From an uncultured Pelagibacteraceae bacterium (GTDB taxonomy: Bacteria > Pseudomonadota > Alphaproteobacteria > Pelagibacterales > Pelagibacteraceae): a stretch of 64,000 nucleotides of DNA. The DNA is taken from NCBI GenBank assembly GCA_902617025.1, contig CACMVB010000002.1:1-64000 (forward strand), given 5' to 3'. Of this stretch, positions 30,938 through 42,307 are shown piece by piece. The translations under genes were made by a program, and so were the position numbers. The notes below the pieces were generated by a model. It saw only the letters and a program-made list of their open reading frames with translations. It did no database searches and was not told where the DNA came from. Each line of letters begins with the position of its first letter. The stretch's first letter is position 1.

Positions 30938-32117
30938 GGTTTTCGCAAAAAGCTTTGATCCTGTCCATTGCTTTTTTTAAATTATCCATTGAAGTAGCGT
31001 AAGATATTCTAAAGTAACCGTCTAAACCAAAAGCAGAACCTTGAACTACAGCTACTTCAGCTTTTTCTAACAATTTTTCTACAAATTCTTTATCAGTTTT
31101 AAGTTTTGTTTTCTTATTAAGTAATTTTTTACAGTTTGGAAAAACATAAAAAGCTCCTTCGGGACTTAAACAGCTTATACCTTTTATATTATTTAAACTA
31201 TCAACAACAAAGTTTCTTCTTTCTTTAAAAGAATTTGATCTTTCTATAATAAAGTCTTGTGTTCCGTTTAAAGCTTCTACTGCAGCTGCTTGACTTATAG
31301 ATGTAGGATTACTAGTTGATTGGGATTGAATTTTAGCCATAGCTTTAATTATTTCTTTTGGACCTGCAGCATAACCAATTCTCCAGCCAGTCATTGAGTA
31401 AGATTTGCTCACTCCATTCATGGTTAAAGTTCTGCTTTTTAATTTTTCAATTTGCGCTATTGTAAAAAATTTAAAACCGTCATAAGTAATATGTTCGTAA
31501 ATATCATCGCTTAAAATATATAAATTTTTATATTTTATTAAAATCTTTGATAAAGCTATAATCTCATCTTTAGTATAACCAGAGCCTGTAGGGTTAGATG
31601 GAGAGTTTATAATTATCCACTTTGTTTTTTTTGAAACTGCTTTTGTTAATTTTTCAGGCGTTAATTTAAAATTATTTTTTTCATCACATTTAATTATTTT
31701 GGGCTTTCCCCCAGCTAACAAAACAATGTCAGGATAAGAAACCCAATAAGGAGCTGGAATAATTACCTCATCACCTTTGTTTATGGTTGCCATAAAAGCA
31801 TTATATAAAACTTGCTTGCCACCAGTTCCGACAGAAATTTGATCAAGACCGTATGATAAATCATTTTCTCTAGAAAATTTTGCTTGAATAGCTTTTTTTA
31901 ACGCTGGGGTTCCATCCACCGCAGTATATTTTGTATCGCCTTTTCTAATTGCTTCTATTGCTGCTTCTTTAATATTATCTGGGGTATCAAAATCAGGCTC
32001 TCCAGCTCCTAAACCTATTACATCCTTCCCGGCAGCTCTCATTTCCCTGGCTTTTGAGGTTACTGCTATCGTAGGTGACGGTTTTATACGTTTTAAACTA
32101 TTGGAAACTATGCTCAT
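30930..32117 (-). CDS. aspC: Class I PLP aminotransferase (aspartate aminotransferase-like)
   Basis: GLGAGEPDFDTPDNI, INSPSNPTGSGYT, SKSYSMTGWRIGYAAG, FRISYATS. Confidence 0.9.
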   Translation of the reverse strand: MSIVSNSLKRIKPSPTIAVTSKAREMRAAGKDVIGLGAGEPDFDTPDNIKEAAIEAIRKGDTKYTAVDGTPALKKAIQAKFSRENDLSYGLDQISVGTGGKQVLYNAFMATINKGDEVIIPAPYWVSYPDIVLLAGGKPKIIKCDEKNNFKLTPEKLTKAVSKKTKWIIINSPSNPTGSGYTKDEIIALSKILIKYKNLYILSDDIYEHITYDGFKFFTIAQIEKLKSRTLTMNGVSKSYSMTGWRIGYAAGPKEIIKAMAKIQSQSTSNPTSISQAAAVEALNGTQDFIIERSNSFKERRNFVVDSLNNIKGISCLSPEGAFYVFPNCKKLLNKKTKLKTDKEFVEKLLEKAEVAVVQGSAFGLDGYFRISYATSMDNLKKAMDRIKAFCENLS

Positions 32118-32155
32118 TGAAATTTATAATATAATTAATTTATTATTAACACAAA

Positions 32156-34327
32156 ATGCAAAATACTTATCAAGAAAAATTGGCTGACCTAGAAGTTAAT
32201 AACTCTAAAAAAATTAAGAAGTTAGAGGGAGGTATTAACTTTAAAATTAAAAGTGATTTTCAACCTAGCGGTGACCAACCAGAGGCTATTAAGCAAATAT
32301 TAAAAAACTTAAAAGATAACAAACAAGAACAAGTGCTTTTAGGGGTCACAGGATCGGGTAAAACTTTTACAATGGCAAAAGTTATCGAAAAGGCTAATAG
32401 ACCAGCTCTAATTCTAGCGCCAAACAAAACGTTAGCTGCCCAATTGTACGGAGAGTTTAAAAGTTTTTTTCCGGATAATGCTGTAGAATATTTCGTATCG
32501 TATTACGATTACTACACTCCAGAAGCATACGTTCCAAGATCTGATACTTATATAGAAAAAGAAGCCTCAATAAATGAACAAATTGATCGTATGAGACACT
32601 CGGCTACAAGATCTTTATTGGAAAGAGATGATGTAATTATTGTTGCGAGTGTATCATGTATTTATGGTTTAGGTTCTGTAGAAGCGTACTCGAAAATGAC
32701 AATTACTTTAAAAAAGAATTATGATTACGAGCGAGACGATTTAATTAGGGCATTTATAAACTTGCAGTATAAAAGAAATGATCAAAATTTTTTTAGAGGT
32801 ACTTTTAGGGTAAGAGGTGAAAATTTAGAAATCTTTCCATCACACTTAGAAGATAGAGCCTGGAGAATAAGCTTTAATTTAAATAAATTGGAAAAAATTG
32901 AAGAATTTGATCCGCTTACTGGAGATAAGACAAATGATTACTCAATTATTAAAATTTACGCCAATAGCCATTACATAACTCCTAAACCTACTATCGAGCA
33001 AGCAATAAGACAAATAAAATCTGAATTAGCTGAGACTTTAAAAAAACATAGAGAAAATAATAAACTTTTAGAAGAGCAGAGATTAAGAGAACGAACCAAG
33101 TTCGATTTAGAAATGATTGAAGCTACCGGAACTTGTGCTGGGATAGAAAATTATTCAAGATTTTTATCAGGAAGAAAAGCTGGTGAACCACCTCCTACTC
33201 TGTTTGAGTATTTTCCAGATAATGCAATTATATTTGTAGACGAAAGTCACGTAACAGTCCCTCAATTAAATGGAATGTATAAAGGTGACCGGACAAGAAA
33301 AAGTACGTTAGCCGAATACGGGTTTAGACTCCCTTCATGTATGGATAATAGACCTTTGAAATTTGAAGAGTGGGATTTAATGAGAACGCAAACTGTTTTT
33401 GTCTCTGCTACCCCAGGACCTTGGGAACTAAAACAAACAAGCAATAAATACATTGACCAAATCATTAGGCCAACAGGTTTAATAGACCCACCGGTTGAAA
33501 TAAGGCCAGCCAAAACTCAAGTTGACGATCTTATGCACGAGGCAAAAGAGATTGTAAAAAAAGGATATAGAGTTCTTGCTACAACGCTGACAAAAAAAAT
33601 GGCTGAAGATCTTACTGAGTACCTACACGAAAATGGTCTTAAAGTAAGATATATGCACTCTGACATTGATACTCTTGAAAGAATTGAGATCATAAGAGAT
33701 TTGAGAATGGGAGTGTTTGATATTCTTGTAGGAATTAATTTGTTGAGAGAAGGGTTAGATATTCCCGAATGTGCTTTGGTAGCAATTTTAGATGCTGATA
33801 AAGAGGGATTTTTAAGATCTGAAACTTCTTTAATTCAAACAATTGGAAGAGCAGCACGAAATGTTGATGGTAAAGTAATTTTATATGCTGATAAAATCAC
33901 GAAGAGTATTGAAAAAGCCATTAAGGAAACAGATAGGAGAAGAAATAAACAATTAGAATATAATAAGAAAAATGGAATAACTGCTGAGTCAGTTAAAAAA
34001 GAGATAAGTGATATCTTAGAGTCTGTTTACGAAAAAGATTACGTGAAAATAAGTGAGGGCTCAAATGTAGGCGGAAACTTAAAAAAACATCTGAAAGCTT
34101 TGAATAGAAAAATGAAAGAAGCTGCATCTAATTTAGAATTCGAAGAGGCAGCTAAACTAAGAGATGAAATGAGAAAATTAGAGGCGAGTGAACTTGAAAT
34201 TACTTTAAATCCAAAAATTTCCCAATATAATTTAAAAAGTAAGGTATACCCAAAAGGTAGATCAACTATGGGTATGCCGGGCACTAAACCAAGGAAAGCG
34301 ATAAAAAAATGGAAGCCAAAAAAATAA
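32156..34327 (+). CDS. uvrB: UvrABC system protein B
   Basis: [54 protein letters not shown]. Confidence 0.97.
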   Translation: MQNTYQEKLADLEVNNSKKIKKLEGGINFKIKSDFQPSGDQPEAIKQILKNLKDNKQEQVLLGVTGSGKTFTMAKVIEKANRPALILAPNKTLAAQLYGEFKSFFPDNAVEYFVSYYDYYTPEAYVPRSDTYIEKEASINEQIDRMRHSATRSLLERDDVIIVASVSCIYGLGSVEAYSKMTITLKKNYDYERDDLIRAFINLQYKRNDQNFFRGTFRVRGENLEIFPSHLEDRAWRISFNLNKLEKIEEFDPLTGDKTNDYSIIKIYANSHYITPKPTIEQAIRQIKSELAETLKKHRENNKLLEEQRLRERTKFDLEMIEATGTCAGIENYSRFLSGRKAGEPPPTLFEYFPDNAIIFVDESHVTVPQLNGMYKGDRTRKSTLAEYGFRLPSCMDNRPLKFEEWDLMRTQTVFVSATPGPWELKQTSNKYIDQIIRPTGLIDPPVEIRPAKTQVDDLMHEAKEIVKKGYRVLATTLTKKMAEDLTEYLHENGLKVRYMHSDIDTLERIEIIRDLRMGVFDILVGINLLREGLDIPECALVAILDADKEGFLRSETSLIQTIGRAARNVDGKVILYADKITKSIEKAIKETDRRRNKQLEYNKKNGITAESVKKEISDILESVYEKDYVKISEGSNVGGNLKKHLKALNRKMKEAASNLEFEEAAKLRDEMRKLEASELEITLNPKISQYNLKSKVYPKGRSTMGMPGTKPRKAIKKWKPKK

Positions 34328-35064
34328 TAATCACTGGTGCAGCTACTAGAATAGGGTCTGCAATCGCAAAGAGTTTAGTTAACTTTAAAACAAAAATAGG
34401 TATTCACTATAATAAATCTAAAAGTAGCGCCTTAAAATTAAAAAAAGAATTAGAAGAACTTGGGGCTGAAGCATATTTGTTCAAAGCTGATTTAAATAAT
34501 TTAAAACAAACCCAAATTTTAATAAAAAAAGCCCATAAAACTATGAAAGGATTAGATTGTTTAATTAATAATGCTTCTATTTTTGAAAATGATAATCTTG
34601 AGAATTTTTCCGAAAAATCATTTTTAAAACATATAAATATAAATTTAAAAGCACCAGCAATCTTAACACAAAGTTTTAAAAAGCTAGTTAAAAATAAAGA
34701 AGGATGTATCATTAATATAATTGATCAAAGAGTTGAAAAATTAACTCCTTTTTTTTTCTCATACACTTTAAGTAAGTCTTCATTGGCCACTTTCACAAAA
34801 ACATCAGCCATGAAATTAGCACCTAATATAAGAGTAAATGGTATCTCACCTGGGCCAACTTTAAAAAACAAAAGACAATCCGAAGCGCATTTCAAAAAAC
34901 AATGGAAATCTACACTCTTAAGGAAAAAAGTAGACCTAGATAACATATGTAACGGGGTAAGGTTTTTTATTGAAAATAAAAGTATAACAGGAGAAATAAT
35001 AAATATCGATAGCGGGCAAAGACTTGCTTGGCAAACGCCAGATATTATTAATACAAAAGAATGA
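34309..35064 (+). CDS. SDR family oxidoreductase, pteridine reductase/FolM-like
   Basis: [45 protein letters not shown]; overlaps folB. Confidence 0.75.
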   Translation: MEAKKIIITGAATRIGSAIAKSLVNFKTKIGIHYNKSKSSALKLKKELEELGAEAYLFKADLNNLKQTQILIKKAHKTMKGLDCLINNASIFENDNLENFSEKSFLKHININLKAPAILTQSFKKLVKNKEGCIINIIDQRVEKLTPFFFSYTLSKSSLATFTKTSAMKLAPNIRVNGISPGPTLKNKRQSEAHFKKQWKSTLLRKKVDLDNICNGVRFFIENKSITGEIINIDSGQRLAWQTPDIINTKE

Positions 35065-35456
35065 AAATAATTAAATTCAAAAAGAAAGAAAAATTTAAAT
35101 ATAAAAGAAAAGTAATTATAAAAGATTTAATTTTAAATATTTCGATAGGGATACATAATTTTGAGAAAAAAAAGAAGCAAAGAGTAAAATTTAATATTGA
35201 AATTTTAACTAATCCATATGTACTTCCTAATAATAAAGATTTAAATTCAATACTCAATTATGAGGAAATTGTTGGTAAAATTGAAAAAATTTCATATTTA
35301 AAACATCACGAGCTACTCGAAGATCTAGCAGAAAATATTTTTAATATGATATTTAAAAATAAACTTGTTAAAAAGATTAATCTTAAGATAGAGAAGTTAG
35401 ATATCTTAAAAAAAACTAAATCTGTTGGTATCGAAGTATCAAAATCAAAAGTATGA
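35061..35456 (+). CDS. folB: Dihydroneopterin aldolase family protein
   Basis: [57 protein letters not shown]. Confidence 0.8.
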   Translation: MKIIKFKKKEKFKYKRKVIIKDLILNISIGIHNFEKKKKQRVKFNIEILTNPYVLPNNKDLNSILNYEEIVGKIEKISYLKHHELLEDLAENIFNMIFKNKLVKKINLKIEKLDILKKTKSVGIEVSKSKV

Positions 35457-37291
35457 TGAATAGTTTAGAATTAGGAAAAAAAGTAATTAAGGAAAAAATA
35501 CCGCTAATACCTAAAAACCCTGGCGTTTATAAAATGCTTAGTTCCACTGGTGAAATCCTTTATATTGGGAAAGCTAAAAACATACCAAATAGACTTAAAA
35601 GTTATGTCACTGAATCAAACCTTCCAATTAGAACTGAGAGAATGCTCTCACTCACACATAACCTTGAAACTACTACCACAAGTAATGAGAGCGAGGCTCT
35701 TCTATTAGAAGCAAATTTAATAAAAAAACATAAACCTCGTTACAACATTCTTTTGCGTGATGACAAATCTTTTCCTTATATTTATATTGGTAATAAAGAT
35801 AAGTGGCCACAACTTACAAAATTAAGAGGGAAAAAATCAAAAACTGGATACTATTTTGGTCCTTTTGCATCAATTGGATCTGCTAATTGGACAATAAAAA
35901 TTTTACAAAAAATTTTTCTTTTACGTGTTTGTGATGACACTGTTTTTAAAAATAGAGAGAGGCCGTGTATCCTTTACCAAATTAAAAGATGCTCAGCTCC
36001 GTGTGTTGGGCATATAAATGAAAAAGATTACGAGTCTACAGTAGCCGATGCTATTGATTTTATTTCTGGTAAATCTAGAAGAATTCAAAAAAATTTATCC
36101 AAAGAAATGGAAAAAGCTAGTAAAGAATTAGATTACGAAAAAGCTGCTGTAGCTAGGGACAGAATAAAAGCATTAACTCAAATCCAAACTTCTCAAAAAA
36201 TAAATCAAACAAACTTAACAGAGGCTGATGTTATTAGTATCTATAAAGAAACAGGAAAAACATGTGTCCAAGTGTTTTTTTTCAGGTCAAAACAAAACTG
36301 GGGCAATCAGGCTTTCTATCCAAAACATGATCCAGATGACAGTGTAGAAGATATAATTAGTTCTTTTATATCTCAATTTTATGAAAATAAAACTATTCCA
36401 AGACTTATATTGACTAATTGTGAAGTTAAGGACAAAAAACTTATTGAGAAAACATTCTCAGACAAGGATAAAAAAGATATTACTATTAAGCTTGCTAAAA
36501 GTAAAAATGAGATAAGTATTTCTAGTCTTGCAGAGAAAAATGCAAAACAATCTTTAAAACAAAAACTCATTCAATCTGATACTAACAATAATCTTATCGA
36601 AGAATTAGCATCTAAATTCAAAATTAATAACAACATTGATTTGATAGAGGTTTACGATAATAGCCACATTCAAGGATCTGACTCTGTCGGATCATTGATT
36701 TGTTTCAGTAATGAGGGTTTTGTTAAGAAAAGATACAGAAAATTTAATATTAAAGATGAAAAGGTAAAAAATGATGACTACGGTATGATGAAAGAAGTTT
36801 TATTTAGAAGATTTTCCAAAGCAATTAAGGAGAAATCTGGTTCATTATCATTACCGGATCTAATAATGATAGACGGTGGAAAAGGACAATACTCTGTATC
36901 TAGAGAAGTTCTTAATGAATTGGGATTACATGACTTGCCAATTTTAGCAGTGGCAAAGGGTAAAAAAAGAAATGCTGGAGAAGAAAAGATATATCATGAA
37001 AGTAAAGAGTATATTTTAGAAAAAAATGATCCATTATTATTTTTCATACAAAGACTAAGAGATGAAGCTCATCGATTTGCTATAAGCACTCACAGGGCTA
37101 AAAGAAAGAAAAATCTTAGCAAATCTTTATTAGATCAAATTCAAGGAATAGGAAGACAGAGAAAAAGAGCTTTATTAAATCATTTTGGTTCCGCACGAGC
37201 AGTTGAGTCTGCAAGCTTTGATGATTTGAAATCAGTTGAAGGAATAGAAGACAACATAGCAAAGAAAATATATGATTATTTTCACGAATAA
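35453..37291 (+). CDS. uvrC: UvrABC system protein C
   Basis: [46 protein letters not shown], HhH at C-terminus. Confidence 0.96.
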   Translation: MMNSLELGKKVIKEKIPLIPKNPGVYKMLSSTGEILYIGKAKNIPNRLKSYVTESNLPIRTERMLSLTHNLETTTTSNESEALLLEANLIKKHKPRYNILLRDDKSFPYIYIGNKDKWPQLTKLRGKKSKTGYYFGPFASIGSANWTIKILQKIFLLRVCDDTVFKNRERPCILYQIKRCSAPCVGHINEKDYESTVADAIDFISGKSRRIQKNLSKEMEKASKELDYEKAAVARDRIKALTQIQTSQKINQTNLTEADVISIYKETGKTCVQVFFFRSKQNWGNQAFYPKHDPDDSVEDIISSFISQFYENKTIPRLILTNCEVKDKKLIEKTFSDKDKKDITIKLAKSKNEISISSLAEKNAKQSLKQKLIQSDTNNNLIEELASKFKINNNIDLIEVYDNSHIQGSDSVGSLICFSNEGFVKKRYRKFNIKDEKVKNDDYGMMKEVLFRRFSKAIKEKSGSLSLPDLIMIDGGKGQYSVSREVLNELGLHDLPILAVAKGKKRNAGEEKIYHESKEYILEKNDPLLFFIQRLRDEAHRFAISTHRAKRKKNLSKSLLDQIQGIGRQRKRALLNHFGSARAVESASFDDLKSVEGIEDNIAKKIYDYFHE

Positions 37292-37876
37292 ATGAAATTA
37301 AAAATACCAAACATACTTACTATCGGTCGGATTATAATTGTTCCAATTTTTGTTATTACTTTTTTTATCCCTGGGTTTTTTGGAGATTTAATACCGTTCT
37401 TTTTATTTGTCTTAGCAAGTTTTACAGACTATTTGGATGGTTTATTAGCAAGATTTTTCAAAGAAGAATCTAAGTTAGGAGAACTTTTAGACCCTATAGC
37501 GGACAAAATACTTGTTGCCGCCGCACTAATATTGCTTGTAATGAATGGAACAATAAAAAACTATGAGGTCATAGCTGCAGTAATTATTTTAACCAGAGAG
37601 ATCTTAGTTTCAGGTTTAAGAGAATTTTTAGCAAAAGGAAAAATTACAATGCAGGTAACAAGCTTAGCAAAAATGAAAACTTTTATTCAAATGACTTCAA
37701 TTGCAATTTTACTTACTGGAGATATTGGAAATAAAATTATAAATTTTCAAGATTATAATGCACAAACAGTAGGAATTATTTTACTATGGTTATCTGCTTT
37801 TTTGACATTATATACAGGCTACGATTATCTTAGAAAAGGGATTGACCATGCGATTAATGAGGATAGTAAAGACTAA
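37292..37876 (+). CDS. pgsA: CDP-diacylglycerol--glycerol-3-phosphate 3-phosphatidyltransferase
   Basis: IPNILTIGRII, DYLDGLLARFFKEESKLGELLDPIADK (CDP-alcohol motif). Confidence 0.94.
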   Translation: MKLKIPNILTIGRIIIVPIFVITFFIPGFFGDLIPFFLFVLASFTDYLDGLLARFFKEESKLGELLDPIADKILVAAALILLVMNGTIKNYEVIAAVIILTREILVSGLREFLAKGKITMQVTSLAKMKTFIQMTSIAILLTGDIGNKIINFQDYNAQTVGIILLWLSAFLTLYTGYDYLRKGIDHAINEDSKD

Positions 37877-38760
37877 GCGGCAGTATCTTTTCTAACTAAT
37901 TTTTGATAATCATCATTTAAACTAGAAATTAAGTTACATACTTTGAATTTGTATTCATTAATTTGAGAAACAGGTGTAACTTCTGCTGCGGTGCCTGTCA
38001 AAAAACACCCAACAAATTCTTTCATTTCTTCTGGCTTTATTTTTCTTTCAATTACATTAATTCCTTTAGACTTTGCAATTTTTATTACTTCACGTCTAGT
38101 AATACCATCGAGAAAAGAGTCTGGCACTGGAGTATGGAGGTCATCATTTTTGCTTTTAAAAAATACATTTGCACCAGTGGCCTCTGCAATATTTCCTTCA
38201 TGATCTAACATTAATGAGTCTGTAAAACCTTCAGCTTCTGCTTCATGTTTAGAGAGGGTACAAATCATATATAACCCTGCTGCTTTGGTGTCCCAAGGAA
38301 TCGTGTTAGGCGCAGGTCGTCTCCAATTTGAGATATTAAGTTTAATACCTTTCAATTTTAACTGAGGATCAAAGTATGACCCCCATTCCCAAGTGGCAAT
38401 TGCTACATGTATTTTATTTCTTTGCGCTGATATAGCCATCATTTCACTTCCTCTCCATATTAGAGGTCTTACATAACCATTTTGTACTTTTTGAATATTA
38501 ACGATTTTTTTACAAGCGCTATTAATTTCGTCTTGACTATAAGGTACTTTTATTCCCATTCGTTTAGCTGAGTAAAATAATCTTTCGGTATGTTCCTCTA
38601 GTTTAAATATTTCACCATCATAAACTCTCTCGCCCTCAAAAACACAACTAGCATAGTGCAATCCGTGATTTAAAATATGAATATTTGCATCTTTCCAATC
38701 AACAGTCTCTCCATTAAACCAAATTTTTCCTGATCTCTTATCGTAAGGTATACTTTCCAT
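37873..38760 (-). CDS. ilvE: Branched-chain amino acid aminotransferase (ORF extends to 38835)
   Basis: GKIWFNGETVDWKDANIHILNHGLHYASCVFEGERVYDG, EATGANVFF, DGITRREVI. Confidence 0.92.
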   Translation of the reverse strand: MESIPYDKRSGKIWFNGETVDWKDANIHILNHGLHYASCVFEGERVYDGEIFKLEEHTERLFYSAKRMGIKVPYSQDEINSACKKIVNIQKVQNGYVRPLIWRGSEMMAISAQRNKIHVAIATWEWGSYFDPQLKLKGIKLNISNWRRPAPNTIPWDTKAAGLYMICTLSKHEAEAEGFTDSLMLDHEGNIAEATGANVFFKSKNDDLHTPVPDSFLDGITRREVIKIAKSKGINVIERKIKPEEMKEFVGCFLTGTAAEVTPVSQINEYKFKVCNLISSLNDDYQKLVRKDTAA

Positions 38761-38836
38761 TTGCAGTAAATATATAGATTTTTTTAAATTAAAAAAGTAT
38801 ATTCCAAATAAGGATAAGTCAATATAACTTACCATT

Positions 38837-39277
38837 ATGAAAGATTTACTTTATCTTAAAGATGATCAAATAAAAGAGTTCATTCAGCTACTTTATTACG
38901 CCTATAGGGAGACTTTTTCAGATCCTAGAGAGATTTTATCAAAGAAATTTTTTGGTCCTGCCCATTTGAGAGCATTAAACTTGATAGAGAGAAATCCTGG
39001 AATTAATTTGGGTGAACTAATATTTAAATTGAAAGTTACTAAACAAAGTCTAAATAGAGTTTTGCGTGATCTTATTAAATCAAAAATGATAAAGCAGATA
39101 CAAGATGAAAATGACACTAGAAAGAAAAATTTGTTTTTGGATAAGGAAGGAAAAATTTTTTTTGATACTGTTTATAATTCTCAAAAGAAAAGAATTTTTA
39201 ATGCTTTAAAAAATTCAAACTCCGACTCTGTAATAAAATTTAAAGATGTTTTAAAAAGAATAATTAATGGGAAATAG
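38837..39277 (+). CDS. MarR-family regulator (PetP-like)
   Basis: LRALNLIERNPGINLGELIFKLKVTKQSLNRVLRDLIKSKMI; directly upstream of an OmpR-type regulator. Confidence 0.78.
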   Translation: MKDLLYLKDDQIKEFIQLLYYAYRETFSDPREILSKKFFGPAHLRALNLIERNPGINLGELIFKLKVTKQSLNRVLRDLIKSKMIKQIQDENDTRKKNLFLDKEGKIFFDTVYNSQKKRIFNALKNSNSDSVIKFKDVLKRIINGK

Positions 39278-39944
39278 TAAAGTACATATTTTAATTGTTG
39301 ATGATGATGACAGAATTAGAAATCTTCTTAAAGATTTTTTATCTGAAAATAATTTTATCGTCTCAACAGCTGAAGATGCTGATGAAGCTAAGATAAAAAT
39401 TGGTTACTTAAAATTTGATTTAATAATCTTAGACGTAATGATGCCTGGTCAAAATGGATATGAATTGACAAGAGAAATAAGAAAAGATTTAAAAATTCCG
39501 ATAATTTTGTTAACAGCAAAAGGAGAAGTTGAAAATAGAATTAAAGGTTTGGAACTTGGTGCAGATGATTATCTGGGAAAACCTTTTGAACCTAAAGAAC
39601 TGTTGTTGAGAATAAAGAATATTATTAATAAGGGTGTAAAGTTAAAATTAAGTTCTAAATATAGTATTGGAAAAACAGAGATAGACCTTAATAAAATGAT
39701 AATTAAATTAGATGAAACTAGTAAAAAAATTAATAATGCTGAAAAAAAAGTACTTATTGAAATGCTTTCTAATCCGGGAAAAACTTTTTCAAGAGAAGAA
39801 ATTGGTAAAATTTCTGGAATAAAACAAGAAAGATCTATTGATGTCATGATAACAAGGTTGAGACAAAAGATAGAGGCCAATCCAAAAAATCCAAAATTTT
39901 TACAAACTATAAGGGGCTCAGGTTATGTTCTCTGGATTGAATAA
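39267..39944 (+). CDS. OmpR-family response regulator (PetR-like)
   Basis: ILIVDDDDRIRNLLKDFL, LIILDVMMPGQNGYEL, GADDYLGKPFEPKELLLR, wHTH C-terminus. Confidence 0.93.
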   Translation: MGNSKVHILIVDDDDRIRNLLKDFLSENNFIVSTAEDADEAKIKIGYLKFDLIILDVMMPGQNGYELTREIRKDLKIPIILLTAKGEVENRIKGLELGADDYLGKPFEPKELLLRIKNIINKGVKLKLSSKYSIGKTEIDLNKMIIKLDETSKKINNAEKKVLIEMLSNPGKTFSREEIGKISGIKQERSIDVMITRLRQKIEANPKNPKFLQTIRGSGYVLWIE

Positions 39945-41241
39945 ATTTATAAAAATAATTTTACCTAAAAGATTGTTTTATAGAGCTCTAATAATTGTTG
40001 CCGCTCCTACAATTATTCTTCAGATAATTATCACCGTTGTTTTTTATGATAGTATTTGGATAAAAGCTAATAAGAATACCGCAAGATCCTTAGTTGCACA
40101 GCTTAAGACTATTGAAGAAGTTTATAGAAATGATAAAAAAAACTTAGATTTTCTAACTGATAGCTATAAAAATAACTTTAACTTTGAAATTGGAATTAAT
40201 AAAGATCAATTTCCAAATATTACTGGTGAACGAAAGTTTAGTCCAATGGATAGATCTTTACGTAGAGAACTTAAATCATCATTTGGAAATAATAATTACT
40301 GGTTTAGTACTTCTAAATTTAAAAATGCAGTTGAGATTAAAATTAAATCAGATAATGAAGTTATTGAATTTTTAGTTCCTAAAGAAATGGTATCTACCTC
40401 TTCAGTGAGACTGTTCGTTTTATGGACAACTCTACCATCCATTGTTTTAATAATAATAGCTTTAATATTTTTAAAAAATCAAACTAGACCTCTAGTTAAG
40501 TTAGCTAAAGCAGCAGAAAAATTTGGAAAAGGAGATTACATAAATGATTTTATACCTTCAGGAGCACAGGAAATCAGAAAGGCATCATACGAATTCGATA
40601 GGATGGCAAAAAGAATTAATCGTCACTTAAATCAAAGATCAGAAATGTTATCAGGAATAAGTCATGATTTGAGAACTCCTTTAACACGATTGAAACTTCA
40701 ATTGGCTATGATTAATCAAAAAGATTTATCTGAAAAAATGTCTAAAGATATTGATGAAATGGAAAAAATGTTAAATGATTATCTGCAATTTGCAAAAACC
40801 CAATCTCAAGAAAAAACATCGAGGGTTGAGTTAAGTGAATTATTCAAAGAAATAAAAGACAACTTAAAAAATGATAATTTGGAAATATTACAGGAAAATA
40901 AAATTTTCTTGAATGCACGCCCATTAGCTTTAAAAAGATCATTTGAAAATATAATTCATAACGGTTTGACTTATGGTAAAAAAGTTATTGTAAAAATAGA
41001 AAAAAGTTTAAATAGAGCTGTTATAAATTTTGAAGATGATGGTCCTGGAATTCCTGAAGACCAGTACAAAAATGTTTTTAAACCATTTTTTAGATTAGAT
41101 AAAAGTAGAAGTTTAAATAAGTCTGGTGTTGGACTGGGTTTAGCTATTGTAGAGGATGTTATAAATTCTCATGGGGGAAGTATTCAATTAGGTAAAAGTA
41201 GAGTCAAAGGTTTAAAAGTCAAGATTTCTTTACCTTTTTAG
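39925..41241 (+). CDS. EnvZ-like sensor histidine kinase
   Basis: Two TMs, HAMP, GISHDLRTPLTRLKLQL, FEDDGPGIPEDQ, GVGLGLAIVEDVI. Confidence 0.93.
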   Translation: MFSGLNKFIKIILPKRLFYRALIIVAAPTIILQIIITVVFYDSIWIKANKNTARSLVAQLKTIEEVYRNDKKNLDFLTDSYKNNFNFEIGINKDQFPNITGERKFSPMDRSLRRELKSSFGNNNYWFSTSKFKNAVEIKIKSDNEVIEFLVPKEMVSTSSVRLFVLWTTLPSIVLIIIALIFLKNQTRPLVKLAKAAEKFGKGDYINDFIPSGAQEIRKASYEFDRMAKRINRHLNQRSEMLSGISHDLRTPLTRLKLQLAMINQKDLSEKMSKDIDEMEKMLNDYLQFAKTQSQEKTSRVELSELFKEIKDNLKNDNLEILQENKIFLNARPLALKRSFENIIHNGLTYGKKVIVKIEKSLNRAVINFEDDGPGIPEDQYKNVFKPFFRLDKSRSLNKSGVGLGLAIVEDVINSHGGSIQLGKSRVKGLKVKISLPF

Positions 41242-41464
41242 TTTTTTTGCGTTTTTGTAATTTTTTAATTATTGAGTCTTGTTTTTGAACAATTTTTTTT
41301 AATACTTCAAATTCTTCTCTTGAAACAAGATCCAACTTACTGATTATTTTATCCTTTTTAAATTTTAGATCGGTAGATAATTCTTTACGTATATCTTTAG
41401 AGGTCAAAATACCTCCTTCAATAAAAGAAGAAATAGTTTTCAAAATTTTTTCAGAATTACTCAT
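41219..41464 (-). CDS. ubiK: UbiK/BMFP-domain accessory protein
   Basis: 81 aa, LVSREEFEVLKKIVQKQDSIIKKLQKR C-terminal coiled coil typical of YqiC/UbiK. Confidence 0.7.
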   Translation of the reverse strand: MSNSEKILKTISSFIEGGILTSKDIRKELSTDLKFKKDKIISKLDLVSREEFEVLKKIVQKQDSIIKKLQKRKKTKKVKKS

Positions 41465-41515
41465 AACCTATCTTATTTGATAGGCATGTTAATTTCAAAT
41501 ATGATATGATAAATA

Positions 41516-42307
41516 ATGTTTATCCATAATTTAGACCCAATTTTATTTGATTTAGGGTTTATTGAACTAAGATGGTATTCATTAGCTTACATCTTCGGGA
41601 TTTTAATTGGTTGGTGGTATGGAAAAAAAATAATTATCCAAAAATCGGCAAATTTGGATAATAACTCTGAAGCAAGAGTTTTTGATGATCTAATTACTTA
41701 CTTAGTAATATCTATAATTATTGGAGGCAGGATTGGCTATGTAATTTTCTATAATTTTAATTACTACATCAATTACCCACTTGAAATTATTAAAATTTGG
41801 GAGGGTGGTATGTCTTTTCATGGTGCTTTAATTGGTATTATTTTGGGAACATATGTCTTCTCAAAAAAAAATAAAATAAAAGTGTTTTTTTTTTTAGATG
41901 TAATTGCTTGCGTTGCTCCAATGGGAATATTTCTTGGGCGTATTGCAAATTTTATAAATAGTGAACTCGTGGGAAAAGTAAGTAATATTCCATGGAGTGT
42001 AGTATTTCCGTTAATCGATGAAAGTCCAAGACATCCATCGCAAATATATGAAGCTTTACTTGAAGGAATTATATTATTCTATATTTTGAGATACGTAATT
42101 AATAGAAAGGGGTATAAAATCGGAAATTGCTCATGTGTTTTTTTGATTGTTTATGGGTTATTTAGAATTATCTCAGAATTATTTAGAGAACCTGATGCTC
42201 ATATAGGTTATTTATTTGGTTTAATGAGTACTGGAACATTTTTAAGTATAATTATGATTTTCTCTGGTCTGATATTATTCAATTTCTTAAAAAAAAATGA
42301 GAAGTAA
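41516..42307 (+). CDS. lgt: Prolipoprotein diacylglyceryl transferase
   Basis: LRWYSLAYIFGILIGWWYG, WEGGMSFHGALIG, GRIANFINSELVGK, RHPSQIYEALLEG. Confidence 0.96.
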   Translation: MFIHNLDPILFDLGFIELRWYSLAYIFGILIGWWYGKKIIIQKSANLDNNSEARVFDDLITYLVISIIIGGRIGYVIFYNFNYYINYPLEIIKIWEGGMSFHGALIGIILGTYVFSKKNKIKVFFFLDVIACVAPMGIFLGRIANFINSELVGKVSNIPWSVVFPLIDESPRHPSQIYEALLEGIILFYILRYVINRKGYKIGNCSCVFLIVYGLFRIISELFREPDAHIGYLFGLMSTGTFLSIIMIFSGLILFNFLKKNEK

